A stretch of DNA of 64,000 nucleotides from CADEEN01 sp963840805 (GTDB taxonomy: Bacteria > Pseudomonadota > Gammaproteobacteria > Burkholderiales > Burkholderiaceae_C), in contig CAWJAJ010000016.1 in NCBI GenBank assembly GCA_963840805.1, positions 310,001 to 374,000 on the forward strand, in the 5' to 3' direction. The translations under genes and the position numbers were made by a program. Shown here piece after piece: positions 17,427 to 26,647 of this stretch (positions are counted from its first letter, which is position 1; each line of letters starts with the position of its first letter). The notes beneath the pieces are model-generated. The model searched no databases. It saw only the letters and a list, made by a program, of their open reading frames with translations, and was not told where the DNA came from.

Positions 17427-19849
17427 AGCGCCGCGAGGCCGAGGCGCTCGAGCCAGCGCCGGGTGCCAATGGCCTGTCCGGGGCGCAGCAGCACCGCCAC
17501 CAGCGTGCCGGCTTCGATCGCCGCGCGCAACGCCGCGGCGCACAGCACGACGCCGATCGCCCAGGCGGCCCACCAGAGCGCAAAGGTCGTGAGGTAAGCC
17601 AACAGGCCGAACGTGTAGTACTCGCCAAAGGCGCTGCCGTACGCGATGTGCTGGTGCAGGCGGAACGCCGGAATTGCGAGCGCGAACGGGAACAGGACGA
17701 ATTTCGCGAGCGGTTGGTCAAGGCGCCCGCGCCGGATGGCCTGCCGGGCTTGCGCATACGTCGTCGCGCGCGAGGGCGTGCTTGCCTGCGCCGCGGCGCC
17801 ACCGGCCGCGGCCAGCGCCCGGGCCAAGGCCGTGGGATCGGCGTGAGCGAGCCCGTACCGCCAGCGCTCGCCGGAGGCCAGCCGCAGCCAGGCGCCGGGG
17901 CCGGGGATGGGCACGCGCCACGGCTCGACGGCGACGATGTCCCGCACCGCGAGTTCGAGACGCCGCGCGCCGCGTGTGAGCACGAGCGCGCCATTTTCGA
18001 TGGAGGCCCGCGCGGCAAAGGCGAGCAGCACGCACCACGCGGCGGCCTCGGGGGCCAGAAAGAGGGCGGCGAAAGTGCGTATTTGGACGAGCGTGTTCGA
18101 CTGCAAGGAACCATCGCCTCGCAGTGCCGCCGCGGCCATCCAGAGCAGGCTGCCGCGCGCGAAGGCACGCAGCAGGCCTGCAGCGAGGCGGGCGGCGGGC
18201 GGCAGCACGGCGACGTCGGCAGGGACGCCTGCGGCAACGACCGATGCCGACGCTTCTTCCGCGTTTCGAGTGCGCCACATGCGCAACGCCGCCGTCGCAG
18301 CCAGCAGCACGAGGAACGCCGTGCCGGCGCGCCCGACCCAATCGCCCCAGGCCACCATCAGCGTGCGCGGCGGCTCCTGCACCGGTACCTCCCCGACCAC
18401 CAGCGTGCGTTCGCCCATGCGCGTCGCGGCGATCACGCTGCCGGTCGCATCGATCACGGCGCTGTAGCCGTTCGTGGTGACGCGGAATTGGGGCAGGCGC
18501 GTTTCGATGCTGCGGAACGCCGCCGCGGCCTGGTGCAGTTCAGCACCCTGCGGGTCGGCGGTGAACCAGGAGTCGTTCGACAGGGTCAGGATGGCCTGCC
18601 CGCCCAGCCGGGCCCCGTCGATGACGAGGCCGGTATCCATGTCGTCGAGGCAGATCAACGGAATCACCGGGATCTCGCGGCCGTCTGCGAGGCGCAGCGG
18701 GAACACGCGCGCGCCGGTGCCCGGCCGCCAGGTGCCGGCCCACGGCAGCCAACGCCGGAGCGTCGGCCCGTCGAGCCACGCGGGCACATGCTCGGTGAGC
18801 GGGAAGACGCGCGTCTTGCGATAGAAGCCGAGCAGGCCCGTGCCGGGCGCCACGAACGCGGCGGCGTTGTATTCGCCGGCCGCATCGCGGTCGTAGGTGC
18901 CGAACACGAACGGCACCGCGGCGGCATTGACGATGCCCAGGATCTCGCGGTCGAGTTCGGCGCCGGCCTCGCTCTTGGGCTGGCCGAAGGTGGTGGGGTA
19001 CACCGTCTCCGACCACAGCACTGCGTCCGCGTGCTGCCGCTCGACGGCGTCGTAGCTCATCGCGTAGTGCGTGTCGAGCACTTCGCGAACGACCGCGCCG
19101 GCGCCCTTCTCCCGGCGCAGGCGCTCGTAGTCGACGATGTTCGACTGCACCAGTCCCATGCGCAGGGGCTTGCCGCCCGGCGCGGGCGTGGCTGAGAGCA
19201 CGGCGAGGCCGTAACCCGCCAGCAGCAGGGGCACCAGCGCGGCAAGCGCCAGCGGCGTCGCCATCGCGCGGACGCCGTCAGCCCGTCGCGCGAGCGCCGC
19301 CGAGATGCCTTCGTTGGCCAGCAGCAGCAGGACCGTGAGGCCCGCCGCGCCGCCGACATCGGCGGCCTGGCGCAGCAGTCGAGACGGATAGAGCCCGTAG
19401 CCGAGCGTGTCGCCGAGGAGCCTGGGCACGAGCCATTCCGTCGCGACCCATGCCGCGGCGCCGGCGAGCGCGCGCAGCACGGTGCCGTGCCGTTGGCCGG
19501 TGACGTGGCGCACCAGCGCGAAGGCGAGGAATTGCGGCTGGAACAGCGGCGCGGCAAGGAGCAGTACCGCCAGGCCTGCGGCAGTGCCGAGCTGCGTGTA
19601 ACTGCCGATCGCGGTGCCGAACCAGGCGAAGACCGCCGCCGTGTAGGCGACCGACATCGCGCAGGCGCTGAGGAGCGTGCCCGCGAGCGTTCGGTTCGCG
19701 TCGAGTGTGCGCAACCACGGCACGAGGGCTACGAAGCCGAGCAGCCAGCCGGCGCCGCCGCGGGCGTACAGGAACGACAGGAACGCGCTGGCGAGAATGC
19801 CAGCCAACAGCCGACCGCCGCGCAGAGGAAATGACGCGGTGGTGGTCAG
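17378..19849 (-). CDS. Lnt-like apolipoprotein N-acyltransferase with large C-terminal membrane extension
   Basis: The first 500 or so residues match Lnt: several N-terminal transmembrane helices, then a nitrilase-fold domain with the catalytic Glu in VLWSETVYP, Lys in YRKTRVFPLTEHVP, and Cys in LICLDDMD. Lnt normally ends here (about 510-530 residues). This protein continues for about 320 residues with further membrane helices, a soluble segment that looks PH-like (LVLTRGARRLELAV, WRYGLAHADP) and a final pair of helices. The start is uncertain: CTG at 19849 overlaps the upstream stop, and TTG at 19807 is alternative; an ATG may be hidden by an indel. It sits downstream of a membrane-anchored unknown and an SGNH hydrolase, suggesting envelope lipid or acyl transfer. 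Confidence 0.75.
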   Translation of the reverse strand: MTTTASFPLRGGRLLAGILASAFLSFLYARGGAGWLLGFVALVPWLRTLDANRTLAGTLLSACAMSVAYTAAVFAWFGTAIGSYTQLGTAAGLAVLLLAAPLFQPQFLAFALVRHVTGQRHGTVLRALAGAAAWVATEWLVPRLLGDTLGYGLYPSRLLRQAADVGGAAGLTVLLLLANEGISAALARRADGVRAMATPLALAALVPLLLAGYGLAVLSATPAPGGKPLRMGLVQSNIVDYERLRREKGAGAVVREVLDTHYAMSYDAVERQHADAVLWSETVYPTTFGQPKSEAGAELDREILGIVNAAAVPFVFGTYDRDAAGEYNAAAFVAPGTGLLGFYRKTRVFPLTEHVPAWLDGPTLRRWLPWAGTWRPGTGARVFPLRLADGREIPVIPLICLDDMDTGLVIDGARLGGQAILTLSNDSWFTADPQGAELHQAAAAFRSIETRLPQFRVTTNGYSAVIDATGSVIAATRMGERTLVVGEVPVQEPPRTLMVAWGDWVGRAGTAFLVLLAATAALRMWRTRNAEEASASVVAAGVPADVAVLPPAARLAAGLLRAFARGSLLWMAAAALRGDGSLQSNTLVQIRTFAALFLAPEAAAWCVLLAFAARASIENGALVLTRGARRLELAVRDIVAVEPWRVPIPGPGAWLRLASGERWRYGLAHADPTALARALAAAGGAAAQASTPSRATTYAQARQAIRRGRLDQPLAKFVLFPFALAIPAFRLHQHIAYGSAFGEYYTFGLLAYLTTFALWWAAWAIGVVLCAAALRAAIEAGTLVAVLLRPGQAIGTRRWLERLGLAALYLGLPVWLLLRVVAN

Positions 19850-20581
19850 CTCCCGGGTCTCCCCGGTTCGGTCGGCGCAGGGATCACGATGCGTCGGATC
19901 GGCAAGCCGGGCGGGGCGAGCTCCGGCGGCACGACGCGGTCCTTCGGGATCGCGATCGGTTGGTTGGCGGCGTCGAAGAATTGGTGGTCCGGGCGAGTAC
20001 ATCAGGATCGGCTCGATGCGCTGGCCGTCGTCGGTCGCCTGGTAATGACGGACGTAGCCTTCGGGGAGCACGAAATCCTCGGGCACCGCGAGCCCGACCA
20101 GGGGCGGGCGGGTGCCGGGCGGTGAGAAGGCGCCGAGGCCGGAATGGACGCCGGCCTGGTGCAGGCGCTCGATCACCTCGGCCATCGTCGGTCGCTCGCC
20201 CTTGTTGACGAAGTCGGAGATGTCAGGCGTCAAGTCGCCGTCCGGGTCGCGCGTGCGCGATATCTGCTGCGTCGCGGCAGGAGCCGGACCGCTCGCTGCA
20301 GCCACTGGCCGTGCCGGGGCGGCGGGAGCCGCGCTGCTCGCCGCGGCCGCTGCGCTTACCGGCGCGGCGGCCGTCGCACTGCTCGCCGCGACCGCCAACG
20401 TTGCCTGGGTTGCGGTGTCGTCGGCGACCGACACCGGCGTCCGGGACGACAACAATCCATAGGCGAGGCCGCCTGCGACGATCGCCAGCGCGATGGCGAG
20501 GTAGCCCAGAGACGGGCGCCACGGCCGACTTCCGGCGACCGGATCGGTCGGCGTCGGGCCAGAACGACGCGGCCCGTCCAT
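19846..20581 (-). CDS. Membrane-anchored hypothetical protein (frameshifted)
   Basis: I do not recognise this protein of about 245 residues. It has a cytoplasmic N-terminus, one transmembrane helix (about residues 25-45, LGYLAIALAIVAGGLAYGLL), and a long Ala/Pro-rich linker. A soluble domain follows, with PDISDFVNKGERPTMAEVI and AVPEDFVLPEGYVRHYQ. Near 19990 CCCGGACCACC has one extra G; after removing it the frame continues through DAANQPIAIPKDRVVPPEL to a TGA at 19846. In the uncorrected frame it appears fused to the Lnt-like gene. It sits between the SGNH hydrolase (18 bases upstream) and the Lnt-like gene, so it probably works with them in the envelope. Confidence 0.6.
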
Positions 20582-20599
20582 GGAATGGCCTGCCGTGCC

Positions 20600-21690
20600 T
20601 CAGGGCGCCGCCGGGTTGGAGGTCGACACCGCCCAGCCCATGCGCTCGTGCCCGTACTGGTTCCAGATCGGGTTCTTGCCGCCCGGTGAACGAGGTGTAG
20701 CGTGGCGCGCCCGAGCCGGTGGTGCCGCCGAACAGGCCGGCGCTGACGGTGCCGCCGGTGTAGGTCGGGTGGGTGTTGTCGGACTGGATGTAGTCGTAGC
20801 TGCTGCTCGAGGACACGAAGTGCGTGTTGGCGTCGCGTAGCGTCGACCGCAGCGTCGACGGTGATGCGGGTGACGTAGCTCGACTCGCTCTCGCCGGCGA
20901 CGTAGCGCAGCGCGTCGGAGTCGACCTGCCCGTCGCCGTTGCGGTCGTAGTCGGCGCCCATGTACTGGGCGAAGTTGTCCGCGCACTTGAAGCCCTTTTG
21001 CCGCGCGTACTCGCACATCCAGTAGTTCATCGTGGCGAGCTTGGGCAGGAACGTGCTCTGCAGGTTGACCGTGGCGCCGGTGCCGGCGTCCGTGCACGAG
21101 CTCTGCACGTTGTCGGCGGCGTAGCCCGGGTAGTGCAGGTTCGAGATGATCTTCACCTTGGTGCCGGCGTAGGCGTTGGCGTTGATGTAGTCCATCGCGG
21201 CCGCGACGTAGGTCTTGCAGTTGTTCACGGCCGTGTTCATGCCGGCGTAGTTGCAGGTGCCGGTCTGGCTCTTGAAGCTCGAGCGCGCCTGCAGCCCGTC
21301 GTTGCCGCACATCTCGAAGGTCACCACGCGGGTGGAACTGGCCTGCATGTACGAGCGTTCGGCGACGATCTTGTTGTTGTAGATGTCCGACGCCACCGCG
21401 CCGGACTTGGCGCGCCGGACGCTCTCGATGTCGGTGCTCCACAGCGCGGAGAGGTATTCGGCGTCGACCGTGGGCGCCGCGTACTTGGCCGCGTTGCTGA
21501 TGGAGCCGTTGTAGCCGGCGTAGATCGAATCGCCGTAGGCGACCAGGCGGTACTTGGTCGCGGTGTCGGCCCGGTTGATGGTCCAGGAGACGTTCTGGGT
21601 CAGCGTGTTGGCGGCCGCCTCCGAACCGAGGGCCAGCAGGGCCAGGGTGGGCAACAGCGTGCGCAACGCGGCACGAAACAGGGTGCTCAT
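20600..21690 (-). CDS. Secreted SGNH/GDSL hydrolase (frameshifted)
   Basis: This protein of about 360 residues has a Sec signal peptide (MSTLFRAALRTLLPTLALLA, cut near SEAAA). Block I is VAYGDSIYAG with the nucleophile Ser, block III is CGND, and the Asp-x-x-His pair is in SDNTHPT, so the catalytic set is complete. DYDRNGDGQVDSD looks like an EF-hand/dockerin calcium loop. Two single-base insertions, near 20846 and 20684, break the frame; after correction the protein ends WNQYGHERMGWAV. AGGAG lies 9 bases before the ATG. It is a likely exported esterase or lipase acting on an acyl ester, the first gene of a three-gene envelope operon. Confidence 0.8.
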
Positions 21691-22094
21691 GTCCAGACTC
21701 CTCTTGAGTGGCTTCGCCGCGGCACCGGCGCTGCGGGAAGCGAAACGCATGTGACGCGCGAGCACGATCCACGCTGCGAGGGAAATGCAAGTCGTCATCC
21801 GTGTCTCCCTCGGGCTAGGGGACAGAGCGTCCGAATCCGCAGGGTTGCCTGAGTGCAGCGGCAGTGTGGACCAAAACCAATGCGAGCCCAAGGGGGCGCA
21901 GTCCGGAGAATCCCTAGGTGCGAAATTGCAGTGAACACCCAACCCCTCGCCAGCTGTGGGGTCGACCGTGAAGATCAGCGCGACCCATTGCGGCACGCCG
22001 CACGCGGAAGCGAGCGCGCCCCCGCGTCCACGTTCAGCGCCTGGTGGTGCACGATCGAAGAGCGGTGGGCCCCGGCCCACCGGCGGCCGAGGCC
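21691..22094. other. Gene-free stretch
   Basis: About 400 bases between the SGNH gene start and the end of the OsmC gene. The minus-strand frame upstream of the SGNH start stays open but carries no recognisable domain, and an ATG at 21800 lacks a ribosome-binding site. The SGNH promoter should lie here. No strong terminator or repeat was found. Confidence 0.4.
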
Positions 22095-22517
22095 CTACTT
22101 GAGCGTCGCGTGGAACGCGAGTTCGGGAATGCTCGCCAGGGCCTTGGAGATCGGGCAGTTCTTCTTGGAGAAGTCGACCTTCTCGTTGAAGACCTCGGCG
22201 CTGACGCCCGGCACGACGGCTACGGTCTCGAGTTCGATCTTTGTGACGGTGGGTCCCGCGCCCAGGTGTACCGTGGCCGTTGTCTCGATGCTGGTCGGAG
22301 GATGGCCCGCATTGGTGAGCTGGGCGGCCAGGAACATCGAGAAGCAGCCCGCCTGAGCCGCGCCGATCAACTCTTCCGGATTCGTGCCGCCCGCCGCGCC
22401 CTCAAATCGCGTGGCGAATGTGTAGGGTGCATTCAAGTGCCCCGAGGCGCCCGACATCGAGCCGGCCCCCTCCTTGAGCGTTCCCGTCCACTTCGCGTGA
22501 GCTTTCGCAGTGGCCAT
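22095..22517 (-). CDS. osmC: OsmC family peroxiredoxin
   Basis: This 140-residue organic hydroperoxide reductase of the OsmC type detoxifies lipid and organic peroxides. The peroxidatic Cys is in GAAQAGCFSMFLA and the resolving Cys in KKNCPISKAL; NPEELIGAAQ is the OsmC family signature. AGGAG lies 8 bases before the ATG at 22517. An ATG 6 bases upstream, also in frame, is too close to the Shine-Dalgarno. It is a single gene between the SGNH operon and the AraC regulator. Confidence 0.92.
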   Translation of the reverse strand: MATAKAHAKWTGTLKEGAGSMSGASGHLNAPYTFATRFEGAAGGTNPEELIGAAQAGCFSMFLAAQLTNAGHPPTSIETTATVHLGAGPTVTKIELETVAVVPGVSAEVFNEKVDFSKKNCPISKALASIPELAFHATLK

Positions 22518-22621
22518 GCTCATATCTCCTCGTGTGGTTGAAGTGACGCCTAGGCCTTGACTGTACAAGCGTCGTCATGATCGCGCACAGCGCTGCTGCC
22601 CCGCTGCGTCCAGCAAGGCGA

Positions 22622-23512
22622 TCACCTCCGCTGCCGCCACGCGCTGGGCGTGCGGCCGGTGCTGCGCTGGAAGAAGCGTGTGAAGTAGGCGGCGTCGGCA
22701 AACCCCAGGCCGATGCCGATCTGCTTGATGCTCATCGCGGTGTAGGCCAGTTCGCGCTGGGCCTCGAGCACCAGGCGCGCATGCAACACCTCGAGGGCGC
22801 CACGCCCGAGCACGCGCCGGCAGACGCGGTTCAACTGCGTCGGCGTGATCGCCAGCGCCTGCGCGCAGGCGGCCACCGACGGTTGCTCGCGGTAGCGGCG
22901 TTCGACCAGGCCGCGGTAACGCTCCACGTGCGCCAGCGCGCGCCCGCCGGCGGCGCCGTCGCGGGCGGCGTCCGCACGCGGCAGCCGCGCCACCGCGACG
23001 AGCAACTGCAGCAGCGCGGCATCGAGCGTGCGGGCGCGCCAGCGCCGCAGGCCGTGGAACTCGTCCTGCAGCGTCGCGCAGGCCTGCCGCAGCGCGCGGG
23101 CGCCTTCGTCGCGCAGCGGCGCGACGCGCGCAGCGAACGCCTGGGCCACGAGGGCCGCGTCCTGCCCCAGCACGCTGCGCACATGCGCTTCGGCCGCCGT
23201 CACCACCAGCCCCTCGACGCCCGGCGTGAAACGGAAGCCGTGCACGGACAACGGCGGCACCACCACCACGCAGGGGCCCCGCATCGATTGCGCAAGGCCC
23301 TCGGCCAGCGCCTCGCCGCGCCCCTGCCGCAAGTACAGAATTTGCAGCAGCGCCGCATGGCGGTGGGGCCGGATCTCCCACTCGTGCAGGACGCTGCGCT
23401 CGGCGATCGATTCGCAGTGCAGCCAGTCGAATCCCTCATCGGCATCGGGCTCGCCGTAGAGTGAGTAGGTCGGCAGCAGCGCCGGCGTCGCGGCGCGGGT
23501 GGGCTGGCGCAT
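22622..23512 (-). CDS. pobR: AraC family regulator, PobR-like
   Basis: This protein of about 296 residues has an N-terminal cupin sensor domain (IRPHRHAALLQILYL, PPLSVHGFRF) and a C-terminal double helix-turn-helix ending IGLGFADAAYFTRFFQRSTG. It is divergent from pobA across about 100 bases, the usual arrangement of AraC-type PobR, which activates pobA in response to 4-hydroxybenzoate. The ATG at 23512 is preferred; a start at 23551 is possible but would overlap the putative operator. A paralogue of the same layout is at 29713-30636. The symbol rests on context rather than on a diagnostic residue. Confidence 0.8.
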   Translation of the reverse strand: MRQPTRAATPALLPTYSLYGEPDADEGFDWLHCESIAERSVLHEWEIRPHRHAALLQILYLRQGRGEALAEGLAQSMRGPCVVVVPPLSVHGFRFTPGVEGLVVTAAEAHVRSVLGQDAALVAQAFAARVAPLRDEGARALRQACATLQDEFHGLRRWRARTLDAALLQLLVAVARLPRADAARDGAAGGRALAHVERYRGLVERRYREQPSVAACAQALAITPTQLNRVCRRVLGRGALEVLHARLVLEAQRELAYTAMSIKQIGIGLGFADAAYFTRFFQRSTGRTPSAWRQRR

Positions 23513-23519
23513 GATGTTC

Positions 23520-23533
23520 GAATTGTGCAATTC
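23520..23533. promoter_or_regulatory. Palindrome in the pobR-pobA divergent region
   Basis: GAATTG-TG-CAATTC is a perfect 6+6 inverted repeat with a 2-base centre, immediately upstream of the regulator start and about 82 bases before pobA. CAATTC also recurs in the divergent region of the second AraC regulator (two copies at about 29650-29690). It is a candidate binding site or promoter element for the AraC protein, seen by eye only. Confidence 0.4.
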
Positions 23534-23614
23534 AAGGTCCGATCCGTCCATTGAGCGCGGCGGCCCGAGGGCCTACGCTGCGGGCCATTGCAATCACCCC
23601 GCGGAGACACCCCC

Positions 23615-24799
23615 ATGCGCACCCCAGTCGTCATCGTCGGCGCCGGCCCGTCCGGCCTGTTGCTGGGCCAGTTGCTGCACAAGGCCGGCATCGACAACGT
23701 GATCCTGGAGCGCCAGACCGGTGACTATGTGCTCGGCCGCATCCGGGCCGGCATCCTCGAGCAGGTGTGCATCGATCTGATGGACGAGGCGGGCGTCGGC
23801 GAGCGCATGCACCGCGAGGGCCTGGTGCACCACGGCTTCGAGCTGCTGTTCGACGGGCAGCGCCGCCGCGTCGACATGCAGCGCCTCACCGGCGGCAAGA
23901 GCGTGATGGTCTACGGCCAGACGGAGCTGACGCGCGACCTGATGGACGCGCGCCAGGCGCAGGGCCTGCCCACCGTCTACGAAGCAAGCAACGTCTCGGT
24001 GCACGACTTCGACGGCCGCCAGCCGAAGGTGCGCTACGAGAAGGACGGCCGCACGCACGAGATCGACTGCGACTTCATCGCCGGCTGCGACGGCTTCCAT
24101 GGCGTGTGCCGGGCCAGCGCGCCGCGCAGCGCAATCACCGAGTACGAGAAGGTCTACCCCTTCGGCTGGCTCGGCCTGCTGTCCGACACACCGCCGGTGG
24201 CCGACGAGCTGCTCTACGTCAACAGCCCGCGCGGCTTTGGCCTGTGCTCGATGCGCAGCAAGGCGCGCAGCCGTTACTACCTGCAGGTGCCGCTGACCGA
24301 CCGCATCGAGGAGTGGACCGACGACGCCTTCTGGCAGGAACTGCGCCTGCGCCTGGACGCACCAGGCAACGCGCGGCTGGTGACCGGCCCCTCGATCGAG
24401 AAGAGCATTGCCCCGCTGCGCAGCTTCGTGACCGAGCCGATGCGCTTCGGCCGCATGTTCCTGGCCGGCGACGCCGCGCACATCGTGCCGCCCACCGGCG
24501 CCAAGGGCCTGAACCTCGCCGCCACCGACGTGAAGTACCTGTCGCAGGCGTTGATCGAACACTACCGCGAACACAGCGCGGCCGGCATCGATCACTACTC
24601 GGCGCGCTGCCTCGCGCGCATCTGGAAGGCCGAGCGCTTCTCGTGGTGGTTCACGGCCCTGATGCACCGCTTCCCGGAGGACAGCGCGATCGCGGCGAAG
24701 TTCCAGCACGCCGAACTGGACTACCTGATGCGCTCCGAATCCGGTGCGCGCACGATGGCCGAAAACTACGTCGGGCTGCCGCTCGAATTCAACGATTGA
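23615..24799 (+). CDS. pobA: 4-hydroxybenzoate 3-monooxygenase
   Basis: This 394-residue flavoprotein hydroxylates 4-hydroxybenzoate to protocatechuate with NADPH and O2. Its length equals that of Pseudomonas PobA. The FAD motif VVIVGAGPSGLLLG, the RIRAGILEQ loop (Arg44 region), the DG-type motif IAGCDGFHG, and the second FAD motif FLAGDAAHIVPPTGAKG are all intact. GGAG sits 9 bases before ATG 23615. It is transcribed alone, divergent from the PobR-like regulator. Protocatechuate ring-cleavage genes are not in the window. Confidence 0.97.
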   Translation: MRTPVVIVGAGPSGLLLGQLLHKAGIDNVILERQTGDYVLGRIRAGILEQVCIDLMDEAGVGERMHREGLVHHGFELLFDGQRRRVDMQRLTGGKSVMVYGQTELTRDLMDARQAQGLPTVYEASNVSVHDFDGRQPKVRYEKDGRTHEIDCDFIAGCDGFHGVCRASAPRSAITEYEKVYPFGWLGLLSDTPPVADELLYVNSPRGFGLCSMRSKARSRYYLQVPLTDRIEEWTDDAFWQELRLRLDAPGNARLVTGPSIEKSIAPLRSFVTEPMRFGRMFLAGDAAHIVPPTGAKGLNLAATDVKYLSQALIEHYREHSAAGIDHYSARCLARIWKAERFSWWFTALMHRFPEDSAIAAKFQHAELDYLMRSESGARTMAENYVGLPLEFND

Positions 24800-24877
24800 A
24801 TCGTGACGCCTCGAGGCCTCCGCCCGGCGCCGATTCCGGCGCGCCGAGCGCCAGCCAGCCACCGTCGGCGGCAGCCC
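24789..24877 (-). pseudogene. Duplicated SDR 3'-end fragment
   Basis: Between pobA and the AEC transporter, the minus strand encodes DGGWLALGAPES, the last residues of the SDR at 25889-26647. Bases 24827-24870 match 25897-25940 at about 39 of 44 positions. The open frame continues to a stop at 24789 overlapping the pobA end. No other part of an SDR is present. The AEC gene is thus flanked by two copies of an SDR tail, the relic of an older tandem duplication or insertion. Confidence 0.55.
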
Positions 24878-25834
24878 TCACAGCGCCGATTGCCGGAGCA
24901 ACCAGAGCAGCGCGCTGAGCGAAAAGAATGAACCGATGGTCGTGACCAACACCGCGGCCGAACTGAAGTCTTCCTGTCCGTAAGCCTGGGCCAGGATGGA
25001 ATAGATGCCCATCATCGGCATCGCTGCCATCAGCACGGCCGCCATGCGCAGCGACGGATCCAGCGCCGGCAGACCGATCATCGGCAGCGCGAGAACAGCC
25101 AGCAGTACGGCCGCCGGGTGAAAGACCAGTTTGCCGAGCACGATGGGCATGACCCGGCGCCCCATGCCCTGCATCGGAAGCCCGACCAGCGTGCCGCCGA
25201 TGACAAACAGCGAAAGTGCCCCGCTGGCCATCGCGAACATCGTGACCGTGCGGGCCATCCACTGCGGCAATGCCCCGCCCGACAGCGACACGGCCAAGCC
25301 GGCGAGCAAGCCGATGATCAGCGGATTGGTGGCCAGGCGCGCCAATGCCTGGCCGAGTTGACGGTGCCACGTTCCTGCGCGAGAGCGGCTTCGCTCGGCC
25401 AGGGTCAGCAGCAGCGGAATCATGATCACGTTCTCGACGATCATGTTCAGCGCCAGCGCCACGCCAGCCACCGGCGCCATCATCAGCAGCAGGATCGGAT
25501 AGCCGACGAATCCGCTGTTCGAGCAGGTCATGCCCATGACGTAGATCGTGCTGGTCGTTGCGTTCAAGCCCGCAATGCGCCGGCACCACAGAAGGCCGAG
25601 CCCCAGCACGGCGAGGGACCCGGCCAGATAGGCCAGCAGGTAGCCGACATCGAGAATCTCGAGAATCTGCCGTTGGGCCACGGCGCTGAAGACCAGCGAT
25701 GGCAGCGCCAGTTTGATGACGAACTTGCCGAAGACCCGCATCTCCACCTGGGTGAACCAACCGGCGCGGGTGGTCAGGAACCCGATCAGGATGACAAGGT
25801 AGATCGGGCCTGTGACGCTGAGAACTTCGAGCAT
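24878..25834 (-). CDS. AEC (auxin efflux carrier) family transporter
   Basis: This 318-residue inner-membrane protein has about ten hydrophobic helices in two five-helix halves, as in AEC/BASS-fold carriers. Family features include MTCSNSGFVGYPIL (N-x-G-F-x-G-x-P, the broken-helix motif of the first half) and MAAMPMMGIYSILAQAYG in the second. Members export or import organic acids such as malate or malonate. It lies convergent to pobA and downstream of the SDR/NIPSNAP/flavoprotein operon, so it may move an acid product of those pathways. It is flanked by duplicated SDR tail fragments, evidence of insertion here. Confidence 0.9.
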   Translation of the reverse strand: MLEVLSVTGPIYLVILIGFLTTRAGWFTQVEMRVFGKFVIKLALPSLVFSAVAQRQILEILDVGYLLAYLAGSLAVLGLGLLWCRRIAGLNATTSTIYVMGMTCSNSGFVGYPILLLMMAPVAGVALALNMIVENVIMIPLLLTLAERSRSRAGTWHRQLGQALARLATNPLIIGLLAGLAVSLSGGALPQWMARTVTMFAMASGALSLFVIGGTLVGLPMQGMGRRVMPIVLGKLVFHPAAVLLAVLALPMIGLPALDPSLRMAAVLMAAMPMMGIYSILAQAYGQEDFSSAAVLVTTIGSFFSLSALLWLLRQSAL

Positions 25835-25888
25835 TGGGCAGGGGCGCGAAAATCGGATTGCCTTCGGCAGCCGTCACCGCCAGACGTG

Positions 25889-26647
25889 TCAGTCGAGCGC
25901 CGACTCCGGCGCACCCAGCGCCAGCCAGCCGCCGTCGGCATTCAGCGTCGCGCCGGTGACGAAACTGGCCTTTGCCGACGCCAGGAAGGCGATCACCTCG
26001 GCGATCTCGGCCGGCTGCGCCAGGCGTGCCATCGGCGTGCGCCGCACGATGGCCGCGGTGTCGAGCGCGCCCTTGCGTTCGAGCTCGTCGACCAGCGCGG
26101 TGCGCACGTAACCCGGTGCCACCGCATTCACGCGCAGGCCGCTGCGCGCCCATTCGCAGGCCATCGCACGCGTCATCGCGGCGATGCCGGCCTTCGCGGC
26201 GCCGTAGGCATTGCGCATCGGGATGCCGGCCTGGCCGGCGATCGAGGCGATGTTGACGATCGCGCCGCTGCGCTGCACGAGCATCGCTTTCGCCACTTCG
26301 CGGCTCATCAGGAAGGTGCCGCGCAGGTGCACGTCGAGCACGCGGTCGAAGGCGTCGACGTCCTGATCGACGGTGGGCGCGGCCTGCTCGCCGATGCCGG
26401 CGTTGTTGACGAGGATGTCGATGCGGCCGAAGCGCTGCATCACCGCGGCCACGGCGGCGCTGACGCTGGCGGCGTCGGCGACGTCGCAGCCGAGCCCGAC
26501 ATGCGCCGGGCCGAGCTCGGCCGCGCGCTGCACGGCGGCAGGTTCGCGCAGGTCGAGCAGCGCGACATGGTCGACATCGGCCGCGAGCCGCTGCGCGGTG
26601 GCCCAGCCGATGCCGTCGGCCGCGCCGGTCACGATCGCGACGCTCAC
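25889..26647 (-). CDS. SDR family oxidoreductase
   Basis: This 252-residue classical SDR has the cofactor motif VAIVTGAADGIGWATA, NNAGIG, the catalytic Ser in VNIASIAGQAG, and YGAAKAG (Tyr-x-x-x-Lys), followed by NAVAPGYVRT. It is a typical 3-oxoacyl- or cyclic-alcohol dehydrogenase using NAD(P). The GTG start at 26647 overlaps the NIPSNAP stop (GTGA). It is the last gene of the four-gene operon SDR-flavoprotein-NIPSNAP-SDR on the minus strand. Its last 15 or so codons are duplicated beyond the AEC gene at 24827-24870. Confidence 0.93.
   Translation of the reverse strand: MSVAIVTGAADGIGWATAQRLAADVDHVALLDLREPAAVQRAAELGPAHVGLGCDVADAASVSAAVAAVMQRFGRIDILVNNAGIGEQAAPTVDQDVDAFDRVLDVHLRGTFLMSREVAKAMLVQRSGAIVNIASIAGQAGIPMRNAYGAAKAGIAAMTRAMACEWARSGLRVNAVAPGYVRTALVDELERKGALDTAAIVRRTPMARLAQPAEIAEVIAFLASAKASFVTGATLNADGGWLALGAPESALD

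Noticed and set aside
17378..20581. A single 1067-residue protein fusing the membrane-anchored unknown and the Lnt-like enzyme
   Set aside because: One extra G near 19990 explains it. The corrected frame ends at 19846 and the Lnt-like gene begins at the overlap.
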